DNA from: Porpolomopsis calyptriformis
Taxonomy: Eukaryota > Basidiomycota > Agaricomycetes > Agaricales > Hygrophoraceae
NCBI GenBank assembly: GCA_951640195.1
Contig: OX621167.1
Coordinates: 1,798,001 to 1,862,000, forward strand
Direction: 5' to 3'
DNA length: 64,000 bases
Below the pieces are notes generated by a model that did no database searches, was not told where the DNA came from, and worked only from the letters and a program-made list of their open reading frames with translations. Every line of letters starts with the position of its first letter. Positions within the stretch are counted from its first letter, which is position 1. The position numbers and the translations under genes are program-made. Shown one piece after another: positions 21,684-32,132 of this stretch.

Positions 21684-22198
21684 TTACGTGGCGTTTCCCT
21701 CCGCAAAATTGAGTAAATCGCTGTCTCCCTGGTCTGAAATAGTCATAACCCTAAACAGTGAGGTTCAGTCATCATCGATCACTTGGTTTGGGAGGACCGA
21801 ATCTTACCCCACACGGAATAACTTCCCAGCAGCTGTACCAAGAGCTACATTAGTGCCGGAAAAGTGGTGTACGGTAGTTTTGGAGAGCATGGCATAGTAC
21901 TCGAGCTCGGACTTGCGCAGAGGTGGACAATTCCCGGCGATGAGAACGAGTTTGGCTGTCAGCGAATTTTCGGGGAATGGAAACAAAACAGAATGAAGTC
22001 AGCACAGAGGACCTTCTCAGCATCACGCTCCAGTCCCCGGGTTAAATGCTCGAAAAGGCGCTTACCTTTGCCGCTCCGCATTTGTTTGAGTGCAGACTTA
22101 TATCCGAGTGTGTACTTTCCGGACTTGACGACGAGAGCGAGACGAGCAGCGATGGACTCGGTGGATTTGGCGGCTTTTGATTTCTTAGTCGGGGCCAT
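21684..22198 (-). CDS. RPL30: 60S ribosomal protein L30 (eL30)
   Basis: A small intron-containing gene for eL30 of the large ribosomal subunit. It starts [20 protein letters not shown], continues [20 protein letters not shown], then after introns [47 protein letters not shown], and ends [21 protein letters not shown] at 21684. Length is about the usual 115 residues. In yeast, L30 binds a kink-turn in its own transcript and represses its splicing; whether that applies here is not visible. It is divergent from the SET-domain gene, with a TCACGTG box between them. Confidence 0.97.
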
Positions 22199-22295
22199 GT
22201 AGGGCGGTCGTCTATTGTGTTGATCAAGTCTGGTTTTAAAGTTTGGCAATACCTCGATATTCAATCTCCGAATGGATATCAAAAAAAGGTTACCA

Positions 22296-22302
22296 TCACG
22301 TG
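22296..22302. promoter_or_regulatory. TCACGTG box between RPL30 and SET-domain gene
   Basis: TCACGTG (followed by T) lies 97 bp upstream of the RPL30 start in the 229-bp divergent promoter. It is a half-perfect version of the TCACGTGA box found in other promoters of the window. Confidence 0.4.
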
Positions 22303-22427
22303 TTAACGACACGAGCGCCATTAATCACGAGTTCCGAATCAAGGCTGTACTCACGAAAAAAGGTTAAGTAGCTCAGTTTTCGGGGTCGTTTGAAAGTAGG
22401 TCATTCCCCCCCTTTCCCTTCTTCAAG

Positions 22428-23289
22428 ATGAAACCGTCCCAGGAGTCCTATGTGCCATCTTACCCAGATTTCGTTGTGACATTCGGTTCTGGAGAATTCA
22501 ACTCTGGATTGACAGCCAGGAAAGTGAGTACTGGAGCCTCTTGGCTGGCGTCCGGTTGACCGTTTGAAGGTGTTTGAGACAGGAGACTTCGTCGTCAAAC
22601 TTGAAGGGTTGACGAATGCAACACAATCCTACACCTCTGTCCAGTGCGGACGAGGATCTGAAGATCATGTCGAACTCAATTCCGATCTCGTTTACAGTGC
22701 AGATCTATTTCATGTTGCTTCTCCCGAGTTCACTTACGTGATTTACGTAACTTTCTGCAGTCAATCACTCCTGCGAACCGAACGTTGCTTTCAATCTTTC
22801 CTCGACTAACACCTCTGATTGGCATATTCGCGCGTTAAAACGTATCGATGTCGGCGATACAAGTAAGTGTCGTTTCTGTCGCTCAATTCTTAGGCTTATA
22901 TTTCCCTTATCCAGTCACATTCTTTTATCCGAGCACGGAATGGATCATGGTGCAGCCCTTTGATTGCCAGTGCGGAAAACCAGTCCGTGTGCCTTTCCCC
23001 CACCTCGCAAATATGGCGACTGATATCTCCAATCCAGTCGTGCTTGGGAAATATCAAGGGTGCTGCTTACTTGTCGATCGAAGAGCTCAACGCACGCATG
23101 TTTGTCAACGAATGGATCCTCCAGTTGGTAGCCGAAAGAGAACGACTCTCAGATGGCACCGTGTCCGGGACTGACCGCACGCTTCGCTCTCCCGCTCGAG
23201 TCGGCGGAGTATGCCTGAACTGTGGATACGGATTCTCCACCGGTAAAGATCTTGAGCGCTGTGGATGCAAGGCAACCACCGTCGTATAA
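22428..23289 (+). CDS. Small SET-domain protein (putative lysine methyltransferase)
   Basis: A compact protein of about 200 residues starts MKPSQESYVPSYPDFVVTFG at 22428. It shows the C-terminal half of a SET domain: NHSCEPNVAF (AdoMet-binding NHS/C motif), a GDTITFFYPSTEW strand with the expected catalytic tyrosine region, and a Cys-rich post-SET-like FDCQCGKPSCLGNIKG. After that come a helix (SIEELNARMFVNEWILQLV) and a second Cys cluster near the end (GVCLNCGYGFSTGKDLERCGC). Introns (GT-AG) are at about 22503-22569, 22701-22758, 22862-22915 and 22983-23038. Similar stand-alone short SET proteins occur in fungi; the substrate is unknown. The N-terminal SET-N/SET-I region seems reduced. Confidence 0.82.
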
Positions 23290-23506
23290 CTTTCAATGAA
23301 CCTCTCACAAATTACACGCCCTACAATGGCGGGCCCATTATATAAATGTGAGTATGTAAAGAAACAACAGTACCTGTATAAATGTCCTAGATGGAGTAAC
23401 ATGTCTAAATGGAAATCGCAGCAGAAGCACGGTGCGAAGCTCCGACCACCAAGGAACACAAAAACTCTCGACTTGATTACATCATAACCCAAAAGGAGAA
23501 AGGCAA

Positions 23507-23674
23507 CTAGTTATCTTCCTTAACATCAGCACCTTCTCCGGGTACAATCGGGACAGGTCGAAATTGGTGTGAAGTCTTTAAGGGGAACAGAGAAGGGTTA
23601 AACGCTTCGGGGCCGTATTTACTAATCAGGAAAATAGCCCCTATCCGCGATCTGTCCGGTTTTGGGAATGACAT
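23507..23674 (-). CDS. Candidate 55-aa protein
   Basis: A 55-codon frame starts at ATG 23674 (MSFPKPDRSRIGAIFLISKY) and ends at TAG 23507-23509 (...PIVPGEGADVKEDN). It lies in the 890-bp convergent gap between the SET gene and VMS1. The composition looks like real protein: a short hydrophobic segment (IGAIFLIS) near the N-terminus, then a Pro/Phe-rich part and an acidic tail. A small mitochondrial or membrane subunit would look like this, but I recognise no family and the frame is short enough to be chance. An upstream exon is possible; an open frame at about 23830-23935 on the same strand has no start codon. Confidence 0.35.
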   Translation of the reverse strand: MSFPKPDRSRIGAIFLISKYGPEAFNPSLFPLKTSHQFRPVPIVPGEGADVKEDN

Positions 23675-24180
23675 GCTTCGCCCTCATGCCGGTTTCCTCT
23701 TAACCGCGTTCGCGTGAGCAAATTCCTCCCAAATTCTTATGTATTTTCTAGCCGTAAGCCGATAAAGGGATCCAAGTCAACTTTTGCAACGTGCTACTCA
23801 AGTGTTACTTTCTTTCGATTAATTTAGGACTTGTCGCGCCATCTCAGCCTGTCGTTTCGACAGAGTATCGGAGAAGACACCTTTTGGAGAATTGCATCGA
23901 GTACGAGGAATCCAGGCGATGCCCCGTTTAGACTTATATGACTATTATTATCCTTCCTTCTCCGAATGTGATGCTAAACCCTGTATTCCGGTGCGAACCT
24001 TCGTTTCCACACAAAACCATACGGGGTAAAAAACATTTTCAGCACAATTTGAGTAGACCTGCCTAAGCCGTACCCGTGTCAAACAGCATCACTTAAGTAC
24101 GGCATCAATTCATTGACGAGCGCCACCTGTTTTCCGGAATATGAATTTGCGATGTGACCACTCCGCCCGCTTTCTAACGG
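23675..24180. other. Intergenic region upstream of the 55-aa ORF
   Basis: This stretch of about 500 bp ends at the VMS1 stop. It has a TATA-like element on the minus strand at about 23933-23940 and fragments of open frame on the same strand, but nothing I can assign. Confidence 0.4.
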
Positions 24181-26384
24181 CTATACATTGACCTTCATTC
24201 GAGCCTCAATAGCTCGTGCACGTCGCTCTCGTTCAATTTTTGCCCTCATCTCTGGTGTCAGCCCTGCAACGCTCTCTGCCCCACCTCCACCTCCACCCAC
24301 CCCGCCCAACTTCCTTGGGCCTGACACATCCCGACTTTCCTGCTCCTGTCTGACAATCTCCACGACTGGTTCATCCAGCGGCGGTTTCGCCTTCTCCTTT
24401 TCTCTTTCCTTCGCCTCTCGTTCTCGTATCTTCTCCTTCAAGGCCTTCCTGCGTGCTTTCTTCTTCTCTTCCTGATCTTCCTCCATCTCGTGGCTCAAAG
24501 CACTGGGCACTCTGGCAGCACCAAGCCAATCCCACCAGTCCGGATGTGCGTCAGCGCATCTTCGGAACACATTTCGCGCAGCTCGTGTCGGCGCGAGATC
24601 ATAAGCAGTACGACGCAAGCCTGGCGTTGGCAGAGATAAGTCTGACGCAGTAGGCTGAGCGCTGCTCTCTTCGCTGTCTTTTTCGCTCACACCACGAAAC
24701 GGGACATCGATAGTTGGGTCCGCTCGAGCATCCTCTAGAAGCCATCTAATGACATCCTCGTGTCCGGCAGCTGAAGCAACCTGAAGGAGACTTGCTCTCT
24801 TTTCTCCAGTCCATTCCGGAATTGGACTATTGATCCCACCCAGATTAGATCCTTCGCGATCCCAAAATGCTACAAGCGCGTCAAGCCGACCCTTATCAAC
24901 CATATCAATGAGCCGAACCCATTTTTCTCGTAAAGCCTCTTCCTCTTTTGAGAGTTTCGCCAGTTTTGGTTTTGGAGGTTCTGAGATGGACGCAGTGAGG
25001 GTAGGTACAGGTTTTGGTTTTGGTAGGGACGCCAAATAAGCCTCATCTTGAGCACGAAGATCATCTTCTGTTAGATGCGATATCTTAACCTTGGTTAATT
25101 CAAGGAGACAACGAGCCAACTCAGATTGAGTCTATTAAAGCGATAAGGAGCACGGAAGAGGGCATGAGAACCAGAAAAACGCACAGGACGGCGCGTGGGG
25201 AATGGGAAAGTCCGCAAACGTTCATCACCTGGTTGAAAATTTTAATGGGCTTCAGCAGAAGGAATATTGACGCACCTTTGACTATTATGCCCTCCTCGTG
25301 GTCCAAGAACATTCTCCTGTTTGAGGTGCTGGCGCGTATCCAGATTCTTTCACAATCAGCGATGTCCTCTGCCCATTCATGGAGGAGGTTGTGGATATCC
25401 TGCGAGTCAGACAGTCAGTTTGATTATCATCAAAAAGATATCAGAGCTCTCCATACATCACGTAAAGCTTGTTCACCGTACCGACGCAGTTGTGCACCTG
25501 CACTCTTCGCATTACCTTTGGCATTGTCATTTGTTGACTGAGAGCCCCCTTGCTTTCTACGGGCTGGATGAATGAATGAGCAAGCGAATCGGCAACAATG
25601 CGCCAAAGTGCCGTACTCACTTGTGTAGCGGTGGAATGTCTTGTGTCTGAGTACTTCGATATCCGGTTTGGGCCGCTTGAGTTTCTTTTTGGCTGCACCC
25701 TCGTGTTTGTCCTTTCCTTCTTCCGAACTACTAACACGAACAACTGCACCCGCAAAATGGCCTCCTGCAGTCATAAACAACGCCCATTTCCGTTCTACAG
25801 CCTTCTGCATATCCTGAAGACATGGCAGATAAGATGAAAGATCGTCGTAGTCCGAGAACAAAGCTTTGTAAACCCCAATTTGGGTGGCTGGAGGAGAATG
25901 GAACCATGCGAGAGGTGTCCGTGGTGCCCGTCTTGTTATGGGGGAAGGTGCCCTGGCCCCGATTTTCGCTTTTCTCACTAGTGTTACGATCGCATCCGAA
26001 TCATCACCACCATCCTCGGAAGAGGCAGACCCAGAGATAGAATCCTCAAGTTCTACCCAAATGAGGATCAATGTTTGCGCCAAATTAATATAGACACATA
26101 CCATCGATCAGCTCGGTAAATGCTGATTCCGTGACTGGACTCCCGCCGTTGAGACGCATCTTTACGTTGTATCTGTGCCAATCTGATCGGAAATGAGCCC
26201 GCTGTTCCTCGACGTCCCCGAAGCCCGATGTCACACAGACATTGCAGGCCCTTGCACCGCTGGCGGAAGGCGCTGTGGTGGGGGCGGGTGAAGGGGTCCG
26301 TGATGGTGTTTGCCCGATATGCTCTCGAGGTGTGAGAGAAGTGAGGAGGATTGAGGGAATAGAGAAAACATGATATTGAAACAT
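24181..26384 (-). CDS. VMS1: Vms1/ANKZF1 peptidyl-tRNA hydrolase
   Basis: Vms1 releases nascent chains from stalled 60S ribosomes in ribosome quality control and acts at mitochondria with Cdc48. From the start at 26384: MFQYHVFSIPSILLTSL; then a C2H2 zinc finger ACNVC...EEQRAHFRSDWHRYNVKMRL; an acidic linker; and the VLRF1 (release-factor-like) domain with AWFHSPPATQIGVYKALF, HFAGAVVRV and KTFHRYT. The catalytic loop RRKQGGSQSTNDNAKGNAKS contains the expected glutamine in GGSQS, followed by GAQLRRYGE. DIHNLLHEWAEDIADCERIW and the basic/acidic region follow. Near the C-terminus come ankyrin-like repeats (LLQVASAAGHEDVIRWLLED, RTAYDLAPTRAARNVFRR) and a VIM-like Arg-rich coiled coil (EMRAKIERERRARAIEARM), which in yeast binds Cdc48. 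Length and order fit the family. Confidence 0.93.
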
Positions 26385-26440
26385 TGCGTTTGTATGACCA
26401 AAAATATTGCTTTTTTGGTGATTTCCCACGGTGATTTCAA

Positions 26441-26448
26441 TCACGTGA
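26441..26448. promoter_or_regulatory. TCACGTGA box between VMS1 and SEC53
   Basis: A perfect TCACGTGA lies in the 236-bp divergent promoter, 56 bp upstream of the VMS1 start and 172 bp upstream of the SEC53 start. Confidence 0.45.
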
Positions 26449-26620
26449 AAACAGCAATCCTATCGAGCAGCTCAGCGTAAACGATATATACGCTACGTGG
26501 AGGGAACGTGAGGATAGCTGTCACCTCAGCATGGAAGTAAACGCTGAGGGTACACGTATGTGATAAATATAGAGGTGTATGCAAATAAATATAGAATCAC
26601 CAACAACTATCTCAACCGCC

Positions 26621-27699
26621 ATGGTTTCCTCATCGTTTGCCAGCCGTCCCATCCACAAACTTTTGCTCTTCGATGTAGATGATACGTTAACTGCCCCACG
26701 TCAGGTATGTGTCTTTCCTACCCTTTGATGTCCATTATTGTAAGCTACAGGACAGGCTGCTTCGCCTGAAATGATCAATCTTCTTCGCGATCTCAGGAAG
26801 AAATTCGTTGTAGGTTTCATTGGAGGATCCGACTTTACGAAAATCTCTGAGCAGTTGGCAGTAACAGGACGACCCGGTAGGCCCGGCTAGTTATCATTCA
26901 CTGACCTCGTTAACCATTGACTCTAGTTATCGAGGACTTTGATTACGCATTTGCCGAGAACGGATTGACAGCATATAGATTAGGACAGCCTCTAGAATCA
27001 CAGTCGTTCATCCAATTCATTGGCGAAGAGAGATACAAGACATTGGTTAATTTCATCTTGCATTACATTGCTGATATGGATATTCCAATCAAACGGTGCG
27101 TCGAGGTGCAGCTTACTGGAAGTCTATGTCTCATGCCCCTATCCAGAGGCACATTCGTTGAATTCCGGACCGGCATGATTAATGTGAGTCCCGTCGGTCG
27201 TAACGCAACGTCAGTCTGTCATTTTGGGTGTGCATGAGATTGCTATATGAACTACACGCTACAGGATTGAGGAGCGAAAGGCTTTCGAGGCCTACGACAA
27301 GGTGCCATTAGCTCCATATTCTTTATCTCCACACTGTTGGATACCGAATTCCAGGTCCATGGACTCCGACGCGCGTTTGTTGAAGTCCTGAGGGAGAAAT
27401 TCGCCGACTACAATCTTACATACTCCATTGGCGGCCAGATCTCTTTTGACGTGTTTCCTACAGGATGGGACAAGACTTACGCTCTCCGACACGTGGAGAA
27501 CGAGGGCTTTGAGGAAATTCACTTTTTTGGCGACAAGACCTACGTTGTAAGTCGAAAGTTTGCCGCTTTCCTCGAGTCTGAACCGCAGCTACAGGGCGGG
27601 AACGATTTCGAAATTTACCATGACAGTCGCACGATAGGTCACTCCGTCACTAGCCCAGCAGATACTATACGCATTGTCAGAGAATTATTTTTGTCCTAG
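26621..27699 (+). CDS. SEC53: Phosphomannomutase
   Basis: This enzyme interconverts mannose-6-phosphate and mannose-1-phosphate, feeding GDP-mannose for glycosylation and GPI anchors. From [18 protein letters not shown], the HAD nucleophile motif [10 protein letters not shown] is intact. Then come [103 protein letters not shown] and the end [10 protein letters not shown]. Six or so short introns are supported by exact continuity of these motifs, for instance the junction at 27096/27152 giving IKRGTFVEF. The length is normal for the family. It faces VMS1 across a shared promoter and converges on POL3 with 123 bp between stops. Confidence 0.97.
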
Positions 27700-27822
27700 A
27701 TCACCTGCGCGTTATTTTGGATCATTCCTGGGAATTGTCTTTATTATACATAGAGAATGGCTGATTATGCAGAATGATTATACACAAGTACTTTTGTAAA
27801 GTCGAGTGTGCAGGCCAGTCCG

Positions 27823-30800
27823 TTACCATACCTCGGTGTCAAAACGTTCTAATACAGTGGTCGCATCCTCAACATCTTTTTGTGCTTTCTTTCTCATGTA
27901 GAATATCGGGCAATCTTTGCTCGTACATAGTACATCCTTCACAAGCGCGTCAAAGAGGAAGCAAAGTGATCAAGCGAATGGTTTACCTGATGAAGAGATC
28001 CCTGACAACGTTGACATTGCGTCCAGAGTCGTGAAAATCGCACTTGGAGCTCCGAGGTGTTTATGACTTGCTTTTGATAAAGTTCTCCCATCCTTGGTCG
28101 GCAGTTCTTGCAGACAGCGCCGTCTGTCAATGTACAACATCAGCCTAAGGGTAAGTGTGGTAGAAGGTAAGGGCACTTTTGAGGCTATTGCCGGACCGCA
28201 GTGGTGTTTTACACCCCAGGCATGTCACAGTCTTGACGGCGAACTTCATCAGACCGCCCACTGTCGGAGTTGCGATTTGAATAGTCCTGGTATGATCACC
28301 AGATACTGTTGGAGACGTCAGTGAAACAAAACAAAACGCGTTAGGGCACAGCGACTGACATAGAGAAGAAGCTTTCTCGCCCAAGATAGGCTCAAAGATT
28401 CTCATGAGAGGCTTCGACAGCTGATTCTCAAGATAATACTTTGTGTCGATGGGAATATTATTTTCGAGAACGTAAAGAGGATCTTCCGACTTCTCGTATG
28501 CCGCAGCGCCTACACACCCCAGAAATATTAATTGGACCGTACGAAATATGTCTGAGGTTGCGCACCTTTGATGCCCTTAACTATGACGTATGCTACGCGG
28601 TCCCCAAGAGCTGGGGCGGACCCTGTTACCAGAGAACTGAATCATGATCCCTTGATGCTTGAGTTCTAAATGGCATACCAGCATCGCGTTGCTTCATCCG
28701 TTCTGCCAACTCCACATGGGCCTGTTTTCCACTATAGTCTGTCCATTCTCGTCAGAAATAGAAGCAGAACCAATCCGCTGGCAGAAACCTACCAGTCTTC
28801 GACAGTGCTTTGGTAATCACTAGCTGTGACATGTCGACCTTATTCTGAAGAAGATTCGATATAGTTTGTTTCGTGTATCTGTTGCCATCATTAGCACCAT
28901 TATGTGTCATTGCCAGCATTAAGAACTACTCTTCAGCACCCTTAACATCTCTGTCAATCAGCATCTTGTGAAGGCAGGTTTCGATAACGGTCGACACCAG
29001 CCGACAATTATCTCGTCGAACAGTCTAAATGAATCGTTAGCCACACTTGATCGTCGATACACATATATGCAACTCACCTCGATCCCTTTGGAATCCATCT
29101 TGTCATACTTCTCTGGTTTCGTCCAATACAGGCCAGCATATCGTTTCTTGTTGATAAGCAGATATGGAAAATAGACTTTTTCGAATTCCAGTTTGATTGG
29201 TTGTACGAACTTCTTCGTGACAAGGGCCGCCGCTTCACTCCCTGCATGATACACATAAGGATATTCGTGCAAGTCCGGGCACGAGGTAGGAAAAACATGC
29301 CTAAAGTCATTGCCTTCTCAAGTTCCCTGGGTCCAAATCTGACCATTACTGAGTCGGTGTCGCCGTAGATGACTTCCGCATTATGAGAGTGACCGTTGGC
29401 AATACAGTACTCAGCTTCCACTTCCTAATGGTGCGTAAACTGAATGACAACTTTCGGGGGGTTAAAGGAGACATACCTGCTTTGTCTTCTCGATCATCTG
29501 ACGGCCATATGCAGTGACACTGGATGAAATTGGGAGACAGGGAAGTTTCCCGATCGTAGCTCCGGTAAAGCCGTATACCGAATTGGCGCTGATCTACATG
29601 TATGTGAGTGAATGAATAAACAAGATTTTGATTCGGCGATGTATTTACCTTGAGTGCAAGCTGTCGCCCGTCAAGCACGGCTCGTTTAAATGGATCGGTT
29701 TCTTTCTTCAAGTCGGCCTTTGCTTTCTTACGTGCAGAAATCAAATCCTCGAGGACCGTGGGTAAAAGCCCTTTACGTCTTGAAGTGGTTACAAACAAGT
29801 CTAACGGAGACTCAGATGTCAACAAGAATAATCGTCGATGACTGGACAAATGCGTACCGTTATTGGGCGTCTGAATATAGTCTTTGTCCTTGACGAGATT
29901 TAGTCGATCAATCGTTCGCTTATCTAGGAGTGTGGTGTAACATAGATTGTGCGCCATCATGATTGAGGGATATAGAGAACTGAAATCTAACGTGGCAATA
30001 GGGACATCGTAATAACCTCTTTTGGGTTCGATGACAGTGGCGCCCTCGTATTGTTCGTCCGTCCCTGCGCAATGATTCAGCATAGTAGATCGAACGGAAA
30101 GAACAAAACAAAAATACCCTCTCCCTTCAAGGCAGGAACAATGTAACCCTCCTCATTGGCTTTACGGAAAAGTTGTGTGAGTACTTTGATTGATTGACCC
30201 CGAGCCAATAGGAAATTGAACGGCACCCCAGTTACGCGTGACATTTCGATATAGTTGACGAAGCACATGAGCTTATCCATGAGCCTCTGAGGAAGGTATG
30301 CATCCTGAGGGAAAGAGGTCTAATGTCATCGCCTTAGCGAAATTTTCTTGAAAGACTTGCCTTCAAACAATAAACAGCCAATCGCCGTCGTGACTCGGGC
30401 GTTCCATTTTGCAGATCAGTGATAACAGAGTGGTGTACATCCTCTTTTTGTTCACCAAGAAACTGAGCACAGACAGAGTTAAGAGTATAGCTGCGAAGTT
30501 TGTGCTCTCTTTGCATGAATTGTAGGATATCAAGTTGGAGACGTCCGTCCAAGGGTGTCTCTTTAGAATCGCGTTGCCCATAGGCCTTCGAGGAGAAGTG
30601 AGTATCTTTCGTCTGACTCCTGACACCTATTCACACGGTAAGGGAGCATTACGATGATAGTATAGTGGCGAACCTTTCAGTCTCCCAAGGAGAGGGAACT
30701 TTGCAACTTTGAGTACTCTCGCTCGGTCCATCAAGTACGGGAAATCGAAGTTGGAGATGTTGTAGCCAATGACAACATCAGGATCGACTTCCTGGATGAA

Positions 30801-32033
30801 ATCCCTCCATTCCTGAAGTAGTTCGGCTTCGTCGTCAAAGGAACGAACTTCCGCCCCTACTATATGTGAACATGTATTTAACGTGAAAACATTGCGGACA
30901 AATGGTTTCTGTTCGCCTGTTGAAACGGAATCTCCAGCATGCGGCTTGGAAAAGTGGGATGCGCCTACCTTGACGGGTCACCATATTCGCAATCTGGATC
31001 ACGGGATCACATTGAGGTTCAGGGAAGATTCCCTTTCGTCCGGCGCATTCGATATCAAAGCTCAATACCCGCAACGGGGCAACTTTGGACCATTCACCTT
31101 CTGGTGCATGTGATATAAATTTATTGTATCTGGTGAAAAGTCAACGCGATCCAACAGAATCATCCAACATTCGGCGTACCTGACAATCAACTCGATCTGA
31201 CAATGCGAACGCTTGGACTCTTCGGATAATAGTTTGTAGGCTCCAGCTGGCACTTCAATCCAATTCATTCCCACGACCTGATAACTCAAGGTGAATATAA
31301 CCCATACAATGGCCAGTCATATGTACCTTGGTGTCGATCATGAAACGTAGTGTATAAGGAATGTTGCTTTCAAATGTGCTGATTTGACCAGCAAAAAGAT
31401 CTTGGAACGTGCACTCTCCCCTTTCGAGTACGCGTAATTATGGGCAGGGAAGTTAACGACAGGCATGGTGCAGGAAGGATGCGTGACACTCATCTCGAAC
31501 CTTTGGAAGGTTTCGTGGCTCCGTGACAGTGATTTTGATGAAGGAGATCCAATCATCCCCCAGATACCCCCAGAGACTACGTCTTTTCACGATTTCAACT
31601 CTCTTCACAAAGGAACCGCCTGCTAGAGTCTGTTGAAAGGTCAATCGTGTTACAGTCAAACACGATAAAGTTTTACATCAAGATGGTTTGAAAATGAGGC
31701 CAGGTCGTCATTTGTAAACCCGCGTGGTAATGGGACATAAAAGTAAGGCAAGAAACCAGTTATATGTGCAAGTACACTGTGACCAGCCTAGATGTGCAGT
31801 GTGAGGGATTTGGAGAAGAGAGAGCCGAACAACGCACCTCCGTTACACCAAACATCCGCAAGCCTGCACCCTCGGAGGTTATGTCAACGGACGCTTCGAC
31901 ATCGATTTGCTGGAAAACTGAGATACACGTTAAGCACAACACTATACATAATAACGACGCCCATACTAATTGTGTCCTTATTTTCATCAATAGGCCGTAA
32001 CGCAGGGCGTTTCCAACCATTAGATTTCGTCAT
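27823..32033 (-). CDS. POL3: DNA polymerase delta catalytic subunit
   Basis: POL3 is the replicative B-family polymerase of the lagging strand with a 3'-5' exonuclease. The start at 32033 gives [21 protein letters not shown]-terminal blocks are [31 protein letters not shown] and [18 protein letters not shown]. The exonuclease motif is [18 protein letters not shown]. Polymerase motif A is [19 protein letters not shown]; the middle motif is [18 protein letters not shown]; motif C is [12 protein letters not shown]. The C-terminal CysA/CysB region has [16 protein letters not shown] and [18 protein letters not shown], the second being the 4Fe-4S site that binds the B subunit, and the protein ends LERFDTEVW. 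More than ten introns interrupt the gene; not every exon border was fixed. The start is 99 bp from BRN1. Confidence 0.96.
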
Positions 32034-32132
32034 AGCAGCAAGAAAGGAAGAGTGAGCGTGACCTTGACTGTGACAATGTCGTGACGGGACGCGTTTGAGT
32101 CTGTCACGTGTATTGTTCTGTTGAGAACACCG
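32034..32132. promoter_or_regulatory. 99-bp divergent promoter POL3/BRN1 with TCACGTG
   Basis: The gap between the POL3 and BRN1 starts contains TCACGTG at 32104-32110, 23 bp upstream of the BRN1 ATG. Both genes act in S phase/mitosis, so shared timing is plausible, but I see no MCB-type ACGCGT; the nearest is GACGCG at about 32088. Confidence 0.5.

Noticed and set aside
24188..24475. 95-codon plus-strand ORF opposite the VMS1 C-terminus
   Set aside because: Antisense shadow of a Glu/Arg-rich coding region; composition is explained by VMS1.
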